A DNA stretch of 64,000 bases, taken from JAAYJT01 sp037445555. Its GTDB lineage: Bacteria > Bacteroidota > Bacteroidia > Bacteroidales > JAAYJT01. The translations under genes were made by a program, and so were the position numbers. The notes under the pieces are model-generated. The model was given only the letters and a program-made list of their open reading frames with translations. It was not told the origin of the DNA and ran no database searches. Where the stretch lies: positions 1 through 64,000 of the forward strand of contig JBBIKG010000007.1 of the NCBI GenBank assembly GCA_037445555.1, in the 5' to 3' direction. Positions 18,223 through 26,126 of the stretch are shown piece after piece (the stretch's first letter is position 1; each line of letters opens with the position of its first letter).

Positions 18223-18230
18223 TAACTTTG
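18223..18230 (+). promoter_or_regulatory. -7 promoter box for dnaG
   Basis: TAACTTTG followed by A, an exact TAnnTTTG match 27 bases before the TTG start of dnaG. Confidence 0.6.
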
Positions 18231-18257
18231 AAAATCACATACTGAAAACAAAAGTCA

Positions 18258-20213
18258 TTGATTTCTAAAGATGTAATACAATCAGTTATTGAATTAGCCC
18301 GCATCGAAGATGTTATATCCGATTTTATATCGTTGCGGAAACGAGGCATAAACTATATCGGACTCTGCCCTTTTCACAACGAAAAAACCCCTTCTTTCAA
18401 TGTGTCGCCGACAAAGGGTATTTATAAATGCTTTGGCTGCGGGAAGGCAGGCAACGTGATTGGTTTTGTCATGGAACACGAAAAGTTTACCTATCCTGAG
18501 GCCATACGCTATCTGGCTGGCAAATACCATATTGACATTATCGAAGAGGAGACTACTGCCGATCAAATTGCCGACAACAACGAAAAAGAGAGCCTCTACA
18601 ACATTCACACCTTTGCCCAAAAATTTTTCAGCACTTACCTTTTCGAAAGCCAGGAGGGGAAATCCATCGGTCTGACATATTTTAACGAAAGAGAGTTTTC
18701 GCTTGATGTCATAAAGAAATTTCAGCTTGGCCATTGTTCGTCTGCATGGAACGATTTTACTGCGTATGCACTGAAAAACGGATACAGTGTACAGGCGCTT
18801 GTAAAGAGCGGGCTGACCATTGAAAAAGATCATGAATACTACGATCGTTTCAGGGGGCGGGTAATATTTCCAATACATAATCTTTCGGGAAAGGTTATCG
18901 GTTTCGGAGGAAGAATACTGAAACACGATCCCTCAAAACCCAAGTATGTCAACTCGCCCGAATCGGAAATCTATAATAAGAGCCGGATCCTTTACGGGAT
19001 ATACCAGGCACGAAATTCGATTGTATCGCTAAACGAGTGTCTGCTTGTGGAGGGATATACCGATGTTATTTCTCTGCACCAGGCCGGAATAACCAATGTG
19101 GTGGCCTCATCCGGAACCTCGCTTACTGCAGACCAGGTTAAATTACTGCGCCGGTTCACCAAAAACATTGTAATTCTTTTCGACGGCGACGAGGCCGGAC
19201 TTAGGGCGTCATTTCGCGGAATCGACATAATCCTTGAACAGGGCTTGAACATAAAAATCGTCGTTTTCCCTGCAGGCGAAGACCCCGATTCGTTTGCGCG
19301 AAAGCAACGACCCGAGGAACTTAAAGACTTCATTGTCCGGAATGCACGCAGTTTCATCACGGTCAAGGCTCAATTGCTTGTGGATGAGGTGAAAAATGAT
19401 CCCATTAAAAAAGCAGGTCTGATTCACGAGGTGCTTAGTTCCGTGGCGATTATTCCTGATGGAATCATCCGAAGCAATTATCTGAAAGACTGTTCGAATT
19501 TGCTAAGCATTGAAGAAGAGGTCTTGCTGTTTGAACTGAATAAGCTTCTGCGTGCCAGGCACAAAGGAGCATACAGGCCGGCTGATATCAGCGAACCGGA
19601 ACCTGCGCCCCCTTCCGCTACTCAAATTCCTACCAGAAAGATTGAAAGTATGTTTGTGTCCGATACCCAGGAGAAAGCAATCATTCGCCTGCTGTTTCTC
19701 TATGGCTCACATGATATCTACTTTGACCAGCCCGATGAGTATCAGAAAATGCGGAAAGTGGCCTGCAATGTGGCCGGTTTCATTGTGAACGACATAATAT
19801 CCGACGAGATAAAATTTGATAACCCCCTGTACCAGAGTTTTTTTGACGAATTTGCTTTGATGTGGGCCAAACAAGAAGTCCCCGATATTTACCATTTTAC
19901 ATCTCACAGCGATCCCGCCATCAGACGGGCCTCCATGGAATTCACAGATCTGGAATACGAGCTGAGTAACAACTGGAAGAAAAATCGCATATATGTCAAT
20001 GGCGAAGAAAAGAGGCTTAAAGAGGCGGTTACAAGCTCACTTTTAAGCCTTAAGGCAAAAAAACTAAGCCAGATGATCAAACAGCGCCAGGCCACCATAA
20101 AAGAAATGAAGGATGACAGCGCACTGATAGCCCTTTTAAAAGATATAAAACAGCTTAAAGAACGACTGGTGGAGATTAACAAACAGCTAGGCCGTATCAT
20201 AACACCCGGTTAA
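18258..20213 (+). CDS. dnaG: DNA primase DnaG
   Basis: DnaG makes the RNA primers for lagging-strand synthesis. The 651-residue protein opens with a CHC2 zinc domain with ligands Cys37, His40, Cys58 and Cys61 (LCPFHNEKTPSF and YKCFGCG). The catalytic core has TOPRIM elements LLVEGYTDVISL and ILFDGDEAG. A long helical C-terminal region for helicase contact follows. The start is a TTG. The family begins almost exactly at this codon (ISKDVIQSVI), no in-frame ATG or GTG fits, and the -7 box is 27 bases upstream, so I consider the TTG real. The gene is divergent from the unknown minus-strand gene. Confidence 0.96.
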   Translation: MISKDVIQSVIELARIEDVISDFISLRKRGINYIGLCPFHNEKTPSFNVSPTKGIYKCFGCGKAGNVIGFVMEHEKFTYPEAIRYLAGKYHIDIIEEETTADQIADNNEKESLYNIHTFAQKFFSTYLFESQEGKSIGLTYFNEREFSLDVIKKFQLGHCSSAWNDFTAYALKNGYSVQALVKSGLTIEKDHEYYDRFRGRVIFPIHNLSGKVIGFGGRILKHDPSKPKYVNSPESEIYNKSRILYGIYQARNSIVSLNECLLVEGYTDVISLHQAGITNVVASSGTSLTADQVKLLRRFTKNIVILFDGDEAGLRASFRGIDIILEQGLNIKIVVFPAGEDPDSFARKQRPEELKDFIVRNARSFITVKAQLLVDEVKNDPIKKAGLIHEVLSSVAIIPDGIIRSNYLKDCSNLLSIEEEVLLFELNKLLRARHKGAYRPADISEPEPAPPSATQIPTRKIESMFVSDTQEKAIIRLLFLYGSHDIYFDQPDEYQKMRKVACNVAGFIVNDIISDEIKFDNPLYQSFFDEFALMWAKQEVPDIYHFTSHSDPAIRRASMEFTDLEYELSNNWKKNRIYVNGEEKRLKEAVTSSLLSLKAKKLSQMIKQRQATIKEMKDDSALIALLKDIKQLKERLVEINKQLGRIITPG

Positions 20214-20284
20214 GTTCCTTCAATTTTGGAATAAAACCTTTTGGCATGACAATTGTTAAGCTATTACACAAAAATATTATTACA

Positions 20285-20491
20285 GTGAAAAGAAATATCG
20301 GAAAAACAGACAAAATCGTACGCATTCTGTTGGCAATCCTAGCCGCCATACTGATTATAACAAAAACATTTTCAGGAACCTGGGCTATTGTGGCCGGAGT
20401 AATCGGTGCAGCGCTTTTAGTCACCGCAATTACTGGTTTTTGCGGCCTATATGCGTTGATCGGTTGCAATACCTGTAAAATCAGGCAGTAA
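20285..20491 (+). CDS. DUF2892 (YgaP-type) small membrane protein
   Basis: From the GTG used here this is a 68-residue protein of the DUF2892 family, two short membrane hairpins without a catalytic domain. The family opening NIGKTDKIVRILLAIL and the ending CGLYALIGCNTCK are visible. The two hydrophobic helices are at about residues 10-25 and 28-46. An ATG at 20246 would add 13 residues not found in the family, and the conserved part begins right after the GTG. It follows dnaG by about 70 bases and ends just before a hairpin. Function is not established; related domains occur beside rhodanese-type sulfur proteins. Confidence 0.75.
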   Translation: MKRNIGKTDKIVRILLAILAAILIITKTFSGTWAIVAGVIGAALLVTAITGFCGLYALIGCNTCKIRQ

Positions 20492-20519
20492 TAAACCAAC
20501 ACCTTGTGTTGCTTTATTA
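20489..20519 (+). terminator. Hairpin after the DUF2892 gene
   Basis: TAATAAA (20489-20495) pairs with TTTATTA (20513-20519), then one C-C mismatch, then CAACAC pairs with GTGTTG around a CTT loop. The outer arm uses the stop-codon region. There is no strong T-run downstream, so efficient intrinsic termination is uncertain. Confidence 0.4.
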
Positions 20520-20570
20520 AAAAAAATGTTAATAATTTTGGATTTACATCTAAAGGACATCGATATTAAG

Positions 20571-20578
20571 TAATTTTG
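20571..20578 (+). promoter_or_regulatory. -7 promoter box for the DUF1573 gene
   Basis: TAATTTTG followed by C, an exact TAnnTTTG match 34 bases before the ATG. Confidence 0.6.
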
Positions 20579-20612
20579 CACTCATAAAAGATTAACCAAA
20601 AACATCAGCGCT

Positions 20613-21089
20613 ATGAAAAGGATTTCTTTATTCCTGGCATGGGCTTTGATTTTTACTCTTGCTTCGACATTCGTTGTTCATGCACAAAACACCAACCCTG
20701 CCAACAAGGTAAATGGCCCGCAGATCTCATTCGATAAGGAAACGCACGACTATGGCACCATATATGTCAATGGCGACGGTAATTGTGTATTTACCTTTAC
20801 CAATATCGGCACCGAGCCGCTGATACTTTCCAGTGTGAGGGCGGGCTGCGGGTGCACCGTTCCCGAATGGCCCAAGGATCCGGTATTGCCAGGGAAATCG
20901 GCAATAATTAAGGTTGCCTACACCACCCTAAGCACCCCGCATGACATCAACAAAAGCATTGTGGTTACCTCCAACTCAGTCGAAAAATCAACCATTGTGC
21001 TGCGTATTGTCGGGAAAGTCGTAAGCCCGCCGAGCCAGACCACACCCGAAAAAACCCTGGATAAGACAGGGTCGCCTTCGGCCAGGTAA
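20613..21089 (+). CDS. Secreted DUF1573 domain protein
   Basis: This 158-residue protein has a signal peptide (MKRISLFLAWALIFTLASTF, cleavage near VVHAQ) and a single DUF1573 domain of immunoglobulin-like beta fold. The family motifs are HDYGTIYVNGDGNCVFTFTN, GTEPLILSSVRAGCGCTVPEWP and the VTSNS region. The double cysteine CGC motif is typical. The C-terminus is Pro/Thr/Ser-rich. These proteins are common periplasmic or surface proteins in this phylum with no fixed function. The gene has its own promoter and a strong terminator. Confidence 0.88.
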   Translation: MKRISLFLAWALIFTLASTFVVHAQNTNPANKVNGPQISFDKETHDYGTIYVNGDGNCVFTFTNIGTEPLILSSVRAGCGCTVPEWPKDPVLPGKSAIIKVAYTTLSTPHDINKSIVVTSNSVEKSTIVLRIVGKVVSPPSQTTPEKTLDKTGSPSAR

Positions 21090-21092
21090 AAG

Positions 21093-21124
21093 AAAAAACC
21101 GCCTCTGTAAAGGCGGTTTTTTTT
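21093..21124 (+). terminator. Intrinsic terminator, probably bidirectional
   Basis: CCGCCT (21099-21104) and AGGCGG (21111-21116) form a GC-rich stem around a 6-base loop. A-run and T-run flanks extend it on both sides. It follows the DUF1573 stop and also sits directly after the 3' end of the minus-strand tRNA-Cys, so it can serve both strands. Confidence 0.85.
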
Positions 21125-21125
21125 G

Positions 21126-21196
21126 AGGTCTCGAGCGGATTCGAACCGCTGTACGAGGTTTTGCAGACCTCTGCCTAGCCCCTCGGCCACGAGACC
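21126..21196 (-). tRNA. tRNA-Cys(GCA)
   Basis: On the minus strand the 71-base sequence folds as a cloverleaf. The acceptor stem GGTCTCG/CGAGACC has seven perfect pairs and discriminator U73. The anticodon stem GAGGT/ACCTC holds the loop CTGCAAA with anticodon GCA. The T stem AGCGG/CCGCT encloses TTCGAAT. U73 is the expected identity base for cysteine. The CCA end is not encoded. An exact -7 box lies just upstream and a hairpin terminator just downstream. Confidence 0.95.
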
Positions 21197-21206
21197 CTTG
21201 CAGGCG

Positions 21207-21214
21207 CAAAGATA
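21207..21214 (-). promoter_or_regulatory. -7 promoter box for tRNA-Cys
   Basis: Read on the minus strand this is TATCTTTG followed by C, an exact TAnnTTTG match ending 10 bases before the mature tRNA 5' end. The primary transcript would have almost no leader. Confidence 0.6.
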
Positions 21215-21357
21215 TAAAGAAATTCATAATGCCACTAATGCCCGGCCGGGGTATTTCTGTTGCTAATGAGCCAGCACCGATTTGGCTGAAACAAATCAAG
21301 CCTGCCTTCCGGTCAGGGTGGTATTCAACAACGTTATAATCCCCATGAGCTCGTGTA

Positions 21358-21735
21358 TTAGTCGCTGTTTCGATCCAGCAAATCGTCAGTTGTAAGCACC
21401 ACACTGACTTTATTGATCTTACCTCCAAGTGGTGGATTAAGTTTCGATATCTTGACTTCGGCGTACACTATACCCTCAAACTGCGATAGCAAGGCGCGCA
21501 GAATCCGCTGGGCGACATGTTCAAGCAGGTGCGATTTTATTGCCATTTCGGTCTTTACCAGCAAATAAACACTTTGATAGTTAATGGTATCGTTCAGGTG
21601 ATCGCTTTCCTGAGCTATCGAAGTGTCGGCCTCCAGAGTGCAATCCACAATGAACCTGGTTCCTATCACGCGTTCTTCGGCAAAACATCCATGATAGGCA
21701 AAGAATTCCATGCCCTCAATCATTATCAACGCCAT
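21358..21735 (-). CDS. folB: Dihydroneopterin aldolase
   Basis: FolB converts dihydroneopterin to 6-hydroxymethyl-dihydropterin in folate synthesis. The 125-residue protein has the family opening IEGMEFFAYHGCFAEER. The substrate-contact glutamate and tyrosine regions are present (NDTINYQSVY, with LLEHVAQRIL carrying the conserved Glu), as is the late lysine in VKISKLNPPLGG. Length is normal for the octameric enzyme. The gene is divergent from the symporter gene, with its own -7 box. Other folate genes are not in the window. Confidence 0.93.
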   Translation of the reverse strand: MALIMIEGMEFFAYHGCFAEERVIGTRFIVDCTLEADTSIAQESDHLNDTINYQSVYLLVKTEMAIKSHLLEHVAQRILRALLSQFEGIVYAEVKISKLNPPLGGKINKVSVVLTTDDLLDRNSD

Positions 21736-21758
21736 AGTTTAATATTTTTGAACAGGAA

Positions 21759-21766
21759 CAAAAGTA
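21759..21766 (-). promoter_or_regulatory. -7 promoter box for folB
   Basis: On the minus strand this is TACTTTTG followed by T, an exact TAnnTTTG match 24 bases before the folB ATG. Confidence 0.55.
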
Positions 21767-21818
21767 GCTAAATAGCTCAAGATCTGAGTTCTTAAAAACA
21801 GCATAACCACGCCGATCA

Positions 21819-23321
21819 ATGATTGCTGAGAATGTTTACGACAAGTTGAGCAACCCGTTCGCCCTCATGATTTTCTTGCTTACACTCATACTTCCTGTTG
21901 GCGTTGGATTGGCAGCTATGTTAAGAACCAGGAACCTCTCTGATTTTTACATTGGAGGCCGGTCCATGAATCCATTTGTGGTGGGTTTGTCAGCGGTGGC
22001 CTCAGGCCGGTCGTCGTGGCTGGTGCTTGGCTTGAGCGGAATGGCTTACATGCAGGGATTTAGTTCAATCTGGGCCATTGTTGGCTATACTTCCGTGGAG
22101 GCTTTTCAGTTTGTCTACCTCGGAAAAAGGCTCAGAAATGAGACCCAGCAAATGGGTTCCATAACGCTACTCGACTATTTTGAATCGAGATTTGGAGATA
22201 ATCGAGGGTTATTGCGAATCACCGGTGTAATCATCATGGGCATCTTCATTACAGCATATGTAGCTGCCCAATTCAACGGAGGTGCAAAGTCGCTGTCCAC
22301 GGCACTCGACATTTCTTTTGCTCTCTCGCTTACCATTTCGGGGATATTGATAATTGCCTATATGGTGCTTGGGGGATATGTGGCTGTTGCCTACAATGAT
22401 GTGGTGAGAGCAGTTATCATGCTGGTAGCATTGGTGGTATTGCCAGTTACAGGCTTGATTCAGATCGGTGGCCTGAAGACGATGAATGCCCTTTTGCACC
22501 AGCTTAATCCTGCTTACCTCGATCCCTTTTCGCTTGGCGTAGGTGCACTGTCCGGATTTCTGGGCATAGGGCTGGGGTCACCCGGCCAGCCGCACATTGT
22601 AGTCCGGTATATGTCAATCAGTCATCCTAATAAACTGACATACAGTGCCATTTACGGCACCTTTTGGAATATTGTACTCGGGCTTGGCGCCATTGGCATC
22701 GGTCTGACAGGGCGTATCCTTATACCTTCGGCGGATGCATTGCCAAACGCCGATCCCGAAATGATTTATCTTGTGCTTTCATCAAAATACTTCAGTCCAT
22801 GGCTTTACGGACTTCTCATTGGCGGGGTTTTTGCTGCCATACTGTCCACGGCCGACTCGCAACTGCTCATAGTGGCTTCTACCTTTGCAAGAGATTTCTT
22901 CGAGAAATATTTTGCAGCGGACAGGGTAATTGACGAAAAAACCAAACTGCGAATAAGTCGATGGGTGCTCGTCATAGCTGCGTTTACTGCAATTTTACTG
23001 GCCTACTTTGCACACGACCTCGTCTTTTGGCTGGTTTTGTTTGCCTGGGGAGGTCTTGGGGCGGCATTTGGGCCCGCCTTGATCCTGTCGTTGTTCTGGA
23101 AAAACACAACAAAGGCGGGAGTATTTGCCGGTATGACCGGGGGCGCCCTGATCACCATTGCCTGGAGGCTTTGGTTTAAAAATACAACAGGCATTTATGA
23201 ACTTATTCCAGGTTTTGCAAGCGCCCTGCTGCTCATTTATGTGGTGAGCATCCTGACACAGCGTAACCAGGAAAGCAAAGAAACTCAAAGTAATCATAAC
23301 GGGCAAGCAGAACCTGCCTGA
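21819..23321 (+). CDS. Sodium/solute symporter, PutP (proline) type
   Basis: This 500-residue polytopic membrane protein belongs to the SSS family (LeuT fold, about 13 helices). Motifs close to the sodium/proline symporter PutP are SDFYIGGRSMNPFVVGLSAV, the Ser-rich GRSSWLVLGLSGMAYM helix, LGSPGQPHIVVRYMS and AILSTADSQLLIV; the last holds sodium-site residues. The C-terminus is a short polar tail. Proline is the most likely substrate, but other SSS substrates cannot be excluded. It is divergent from folB by 83 bases and no -7 box was found for it. No putA gene is nearby. Confidence 0.88.
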   Translation: MIAENVYDKLSNPFALMIFLLTLILPVGVGLAAMLRTRNLSDFYIGGRSMNPFVVGLSAVASGRSSWLVLGLSGMAYMQGFSSIWAIVGYTSVEAFQFVYLGKRLRNETQQMGSITLLDYFESRFGDNRGLLRITGVIIMGIFITAYVAAQFNGGAKSLSTALDISFALSLTISGILIIAYMVLGGYVAVAYNDVVRAVIMLVALVVLPVTGLIQIGGLKTMNALLHQLNPAYLDPFSLGVGALSGFLGIGLGSPGQPHIVVRYMSISHPNKLTYSAIYGTFWNIVLGLGAIGIGLTGRILIPSADALPNADPEMIYLVLSSKYFSPWLYGLLIGGVFAAILSTADSQLLIVASTFARDFFEKYFAADRVIDEKTKLRISRWVLVIAAFTAILLAYFAHDLVFWLVLFAWGGLGAAFGPALILSLFWKNTTKAGVFAGMTGGALITIAWRLWFKNTTGIYELIPGFASALLLIYVVSILTQRNQESKETQSNHNGQAEPA

Positions 23322-23425
23322 TGGCGAGGTTTTCGTCCCAGCCCCAATCGCAAGTCCAGCCCGGCAAACATATGCATAACGATGGGTTTGGGCCAGCCGG
23401 TCCTGCGATATACGCCTGAAAAAGT

Positions 23426-23433
23426 TACTTTTG
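23426..23433 (+). promoter_or_regulatory. -7 promoter box for glnS
   Basis: TACTTTTG followed by C, an exact TAnnTTTG match 28 bases before the glnS ATG. Confidence 0.6.
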
Positions 23434-23461
23434 CACATTATTATATCAAAGAAGCCTTTTT

Positions 23462-25171
23462 ATGAGTCCGGTAAATAGTGCAAATGAATCGTCCAAGTCA
23501 TTGAATTTCATTCAAGCCATTATCGAACAAGACCTTCGACAGGGAAAGAATGAGAAACGTGTACATACAAGATTTCCGCCCGAACCTAACGGATATCTCC
23601 ACATTGGCCACGCCAAATCGATCTGCCTAAACTTTGGCCTTGCCCTGCAGTATAATGGCATGTGCAACCTGCGATTCGATGATACCAACCCTGTTAAAGA
23701 AGATATAGAGTATGTTGAATCAATAAAAGCCGATGTACGCTGGCTTGGATTTGACTGGGAAGGGCGTGAATATTATGCCTCTGATTATTTTGAACAGCTC
23801 TACCAGTACGCCGTTGATATAATTAAAAAAGGAGCCGCGTATGTGTGCGACCTAAGTGCCGAGCAGATTAGTGCCGACCGGGGAACACCCACTCGTCCGG
23901 GAAATCCAAGCCCTACCCGAAACCGAAGCGTAGAGGAGAACCTTGATCTTTTCGGGCGTATGCGGAAGGGTGAATTTAAGGAAGGGTCAAGGGTGTTGCG
24001 TGCAAAAATCGACATGGCGTCGCCAAATATGCATATGCGCGATCCCATCATGTATCGGATTCTGTTTGCACATCATCACCGCACCGGCGATAAATGGTGC
24101 ATCTACCCTACCTATGATTTTGCTCACGGGCAGAGTGATTTTATCGAAGGAATAACACATTCTGTATGCACTCTCGAATTTGAAGTACATCGCCCGCTGT
24201 ATGATTGGTTTCTTAATCAGATTGTTGAAATAGATACCTATCGACCTCAACAGATTGAATTTGCCAGGCTTAACCTTAGCTATACTGTAATGAGCAAGCG
24301 CAAGCTTCTCGAACTGGTTAAGAATAAATATGTCAACGGCTGGGATGACCCCCGGATGCCGACCATATCGGGGTTAAGGCGGCGTGGCTATACGCCGGAG
24401 TCAATACGTTATTTCGCCGACAAAATAGGCGTTGCTAAACGCGATAATATGATCGATGTGGCACTACTAGAGCACAGCATACGCGAAGATCTGAATAAGC
24501 GTGCCCCTCGACGGCTGGCAGTGATCAATCCTTTGAAGCTGGTAATTACTAACTATCCCGCCGATGGCACCGAGACACTGGAAGCCATAAATAATCCGGA
24601 AGACGAACTTGCCGGAGCTCGCCTTCTTCCTTTTTCGCGGGAGTTGTACATCGAAAAGGATGATTTTATGGAGAATCCGCCGCCAAAATTTCATCGGCTA
24701 AGCCCGGGAAATGAAGTTCGCCTGAAGTATGCCTATATCATACGTTGCGATAATGTTGTTAAGGATCACGCAACAGGTGAAATACTTGAAATACATTGTA
24801 CCTATGATGCTGAAACACGAAGCGGAATGCCTCAAAGCAACCGCAAAGTCAAGGGAGCCATTCACTGGTTGTCAGCAGCGCATTCCAGGGTAGCTGAGTT
24901 CAGGCTATTTGATCGGTTGTTCAGTGTTGAAAATCCGGATGCTGCCGAAGAAGGAAAAGATTATAAGGATTTTCTCAATCCGCAATCCCTGATTACCACC
25001 CGGGGCTATGTCGAAGACTCATTTGATCAGGTAACACCACTCGAAAAGTTCCAGTTTGAACGATTGGGCTACTTCTGTGCTGATCCGGACAGTAGCAGTG
25101 ATTCGCTGATTTTTAACCGCACCGTTTCGCTCAAGGATGCATGGGCGAAAATCGAAAAAAACAGCAAATGA
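23462..25171 (+). CDS. glnS: Glutaminyl-tRNA synthetase
   Basis: GlnRS charges tRNA-Gln directly with glutamine. The 569-residue class I enzyme has its HIGH motif in PPEPNGYLHIGHAKSICLNF, the GlnRS-type RFDDTNPVKE segment, the KMSKS equivalent VMSKRKL, and a C-terminal beta-barrel anticodon-binding region. Its length is normal for the family. A tRNA-Gln(CUG) gene follows 43 bases after the stop. The presence of both glnS and gltX implies that glutaminylation does not need to go through the Glu-tRNA-Gln amidotransferase. Confidence 0.96.
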   Translation: MSPVNSANESSKSLNFIQAIIEQDLRQGKNEKRVHTRFPPEPNGYLHIGHAKSICLNFGLALQYNGMCNLRFDDTNPVKEDIEYVESIKADVRWLGFDWEGREYYASDYFEQLYQYAVDIIKKGAAYVCDLSAEQISADRGTPTRPGNPSPTRNRSVEENLDLFGRMRKGEFKEGSRVLRAKIDMASPNMHMRDPIMYRILFAHHHRTGDKWCIYPTYDFAHGQSDFIEGITHSVCTLEFEVHRPLYDWFLNQIVEIDTYRPQQIEFARLNLSYTVMSKRKLLELVKNKYVNGWDDPRMPTISGLRRRGYTPESIRYFADKIGVAKRDNMIDVALLEHSIREDLNKRAPRRLAVINPLKLVITNYPADGTETLEAINNPEDELAGARLLPFSRELYIEKDDFMENPPPKFHRLSPGNEVRLKYAYIIRCDNVVKDHATGEILEIHCTYDAETRSGMPQSNRKVKGAIHWLSAAHSRVAEFRLFDRLFSVENPDAAEEGKDYKDFLNPQSLITTRGYVEDSFDQVTPLEKFQFERLGYFCADPDSSSDSLIFNRTVSLKDAWAKIEKNSK

Positions 25172-25195
25172 CATGCTGACATCAGGGTTATTTAT

Positions 25196-25203
25196 TAACT
25201 TTG
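25196..25203 (+). promoter_or_regulatory. -7 promoter box for tRNA-Gln
   Basis: TAACTTTG followed by C, an exact TAnnTTTG match ending 11 bases before the mature tRNA 5' end. This gives the tRNA a promoter independent of glnS. Confidence 0.6.
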
Positions 25204-25214
25204 CGGCCTGAAAT

Positions 25215-25287
25215 TGTCCGATAGTGTAACTGGCAACACGTCTGACTCTGGATCAGAAGACTCTAGGTTCGAGCCCTAGTCGGACAA
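25215..25287 (+). tRNA. tRNA-Gln(CTG)
   Basis: The cloverleaf has acceptor TGTCCGA/TCGGACA (seven pairs), discriminator A and D stem GTGT/ACAC. The anticodon stem TCTGA/TCAGA holds the loop CTCTGGA, anticodon CUG for glutamine. The T stem CTAGG/CCTAG encloses TTCGAGC. The weak U-A first pair is a known glutamine identity feature. CCA is not encoded. It lies directly downstream of glnS, with its own promoter and terminator. Confidence 0.95.
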
Positions 25288-25296
25288 CAAATCAAA

Positions 25297-25331
25297 GCCG
25301 CGCATAATGGTTCATGCGTGGCATTTTTTTT
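25297..25331 (+). terminator. Intrinsic terminator after tRNA-Gln
   Basis: GCCGCGCAT (25297-25305) pairs with ATGCGTGGC (25314-25322), nine pairs with one G-U, around an 8-base loop. A run of eight T follows at 25324-25331. Confidence 0.85.
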
Positions 25332-25418
25332 ATCCGCAAATCTGTTTTATTTTACGCAAATGGAAGAAAGCTGCTCCTCCGATCGTAAATTTATACCATC
25401 TACGGTCTATTTGGTGCA

Positions 25419-26126
25419 ATGAAACAAACGAAGCTGGAGATAATTCTGGACGAGCTGCTGTCGCTGTTCTATCCGATTACCTGTGCGGCATGTGGCAACA
25501 GCCTGCATCGTAACGAGGAAATTCTCTGTACCTTCTGTAATTATCAGCTTCCTAAAACAAATTTTCATCTCGACCCCGACAACATTCTGGCCCAGGTATT
25601 TTGGGGGCGCGTTAACCTTGAAAGGGTAGGGGCGTTGTATTTTTTTACTAAAACCGGAAAAGTGCAACACCTTTTGCATCAGCTCAAATATAAAAAGCGA
25701 AAAGATGTTGGATGTTACCTGGGCAGGTTATATGGAAGCGAGCTCATAAAGTCAGGGTTATTTGATTCTGTAGCTTGCATCATCCCGGTTCCGTTGCATC
25801 CTGATAAGCAAAGAAAGCGCGGCTATAATCAAAGCGAGGTATTTGCCGCTGGCCTGGCGGAAGCCATGAATATCCCCGTCGATACCGCTTCACTCATACG
25901 GACTGTGGCTTCTGAATCGCAGACGCGCAAATCGCGCTTCAGCCGATGGAAAAATGTGGGCGACATTTTTGCTGTCACCGATGAGGCCTCTCTCAGGGAC
26001 AAGCATGTTTTACTGGTGGATGATGTGATAACGACCGGGGCAACCATTGAGGCATGTGCCATGAGGTTGCTCGAAGTGGCCGGCACACGTGTCAGTGTGG
26101 CCGCCATTGCCTGTGCCATCCACTAG
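25419..26126 (+). CDS. ComF family phosphoribosyltransferase-like protein
   Basis: This 235-residue protein belongs to the ComF/GntX family, linked to DNA uptake and late competence steps in some bacteria. It has an N-terminal zinc-finger-like pair, CAACG and CTFC (residues 21-25 and 38-41). The family motif IPVPLHPDKQRKRGYNQSE follows. The type I phosphoribosyltransferase PRPP loop is VLLVDDVITTGATIEAC. The start at the ATG matches the family N-terminus. It converges with the lamin-tail gene, stop codons abutting. No other competence gene is nearby. Confidence 0.9.
   Translation: MKQTKLEIILDELLSLFYPITCAACGNSLHRNEEILCTFCNYQLPKTNFHLDPDNILAQVFWGRVNLERVGALYFFTKTGKVQHLLHQLKYKKRKDVGCYLGRLYGSELIKSGLFDSVACIIPVPLHPDKQRKRGYNQSEVFAAGLAEAMNIPVDTASLIRTVASESQTRKSRFSRWKNVGDIFAVTDEASLRDKHVLLVDDVITTGATIEACAMRLLEVAGTRVSVAAIACAIH

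Noticed and set aside
18294..18926. 210-codon antisense open frame inside dnaG
   Set aside because: It lies wholly within the primase coding sequence on the other strand, has no start or promoter signals, and its translation has no recognisable motifs.
26083..26096. CACGTG core inside comF as a third parS site
   Set aside because: The flanks (gcacacgtgtcagt) do not match the 16-base consensus beyond the core.
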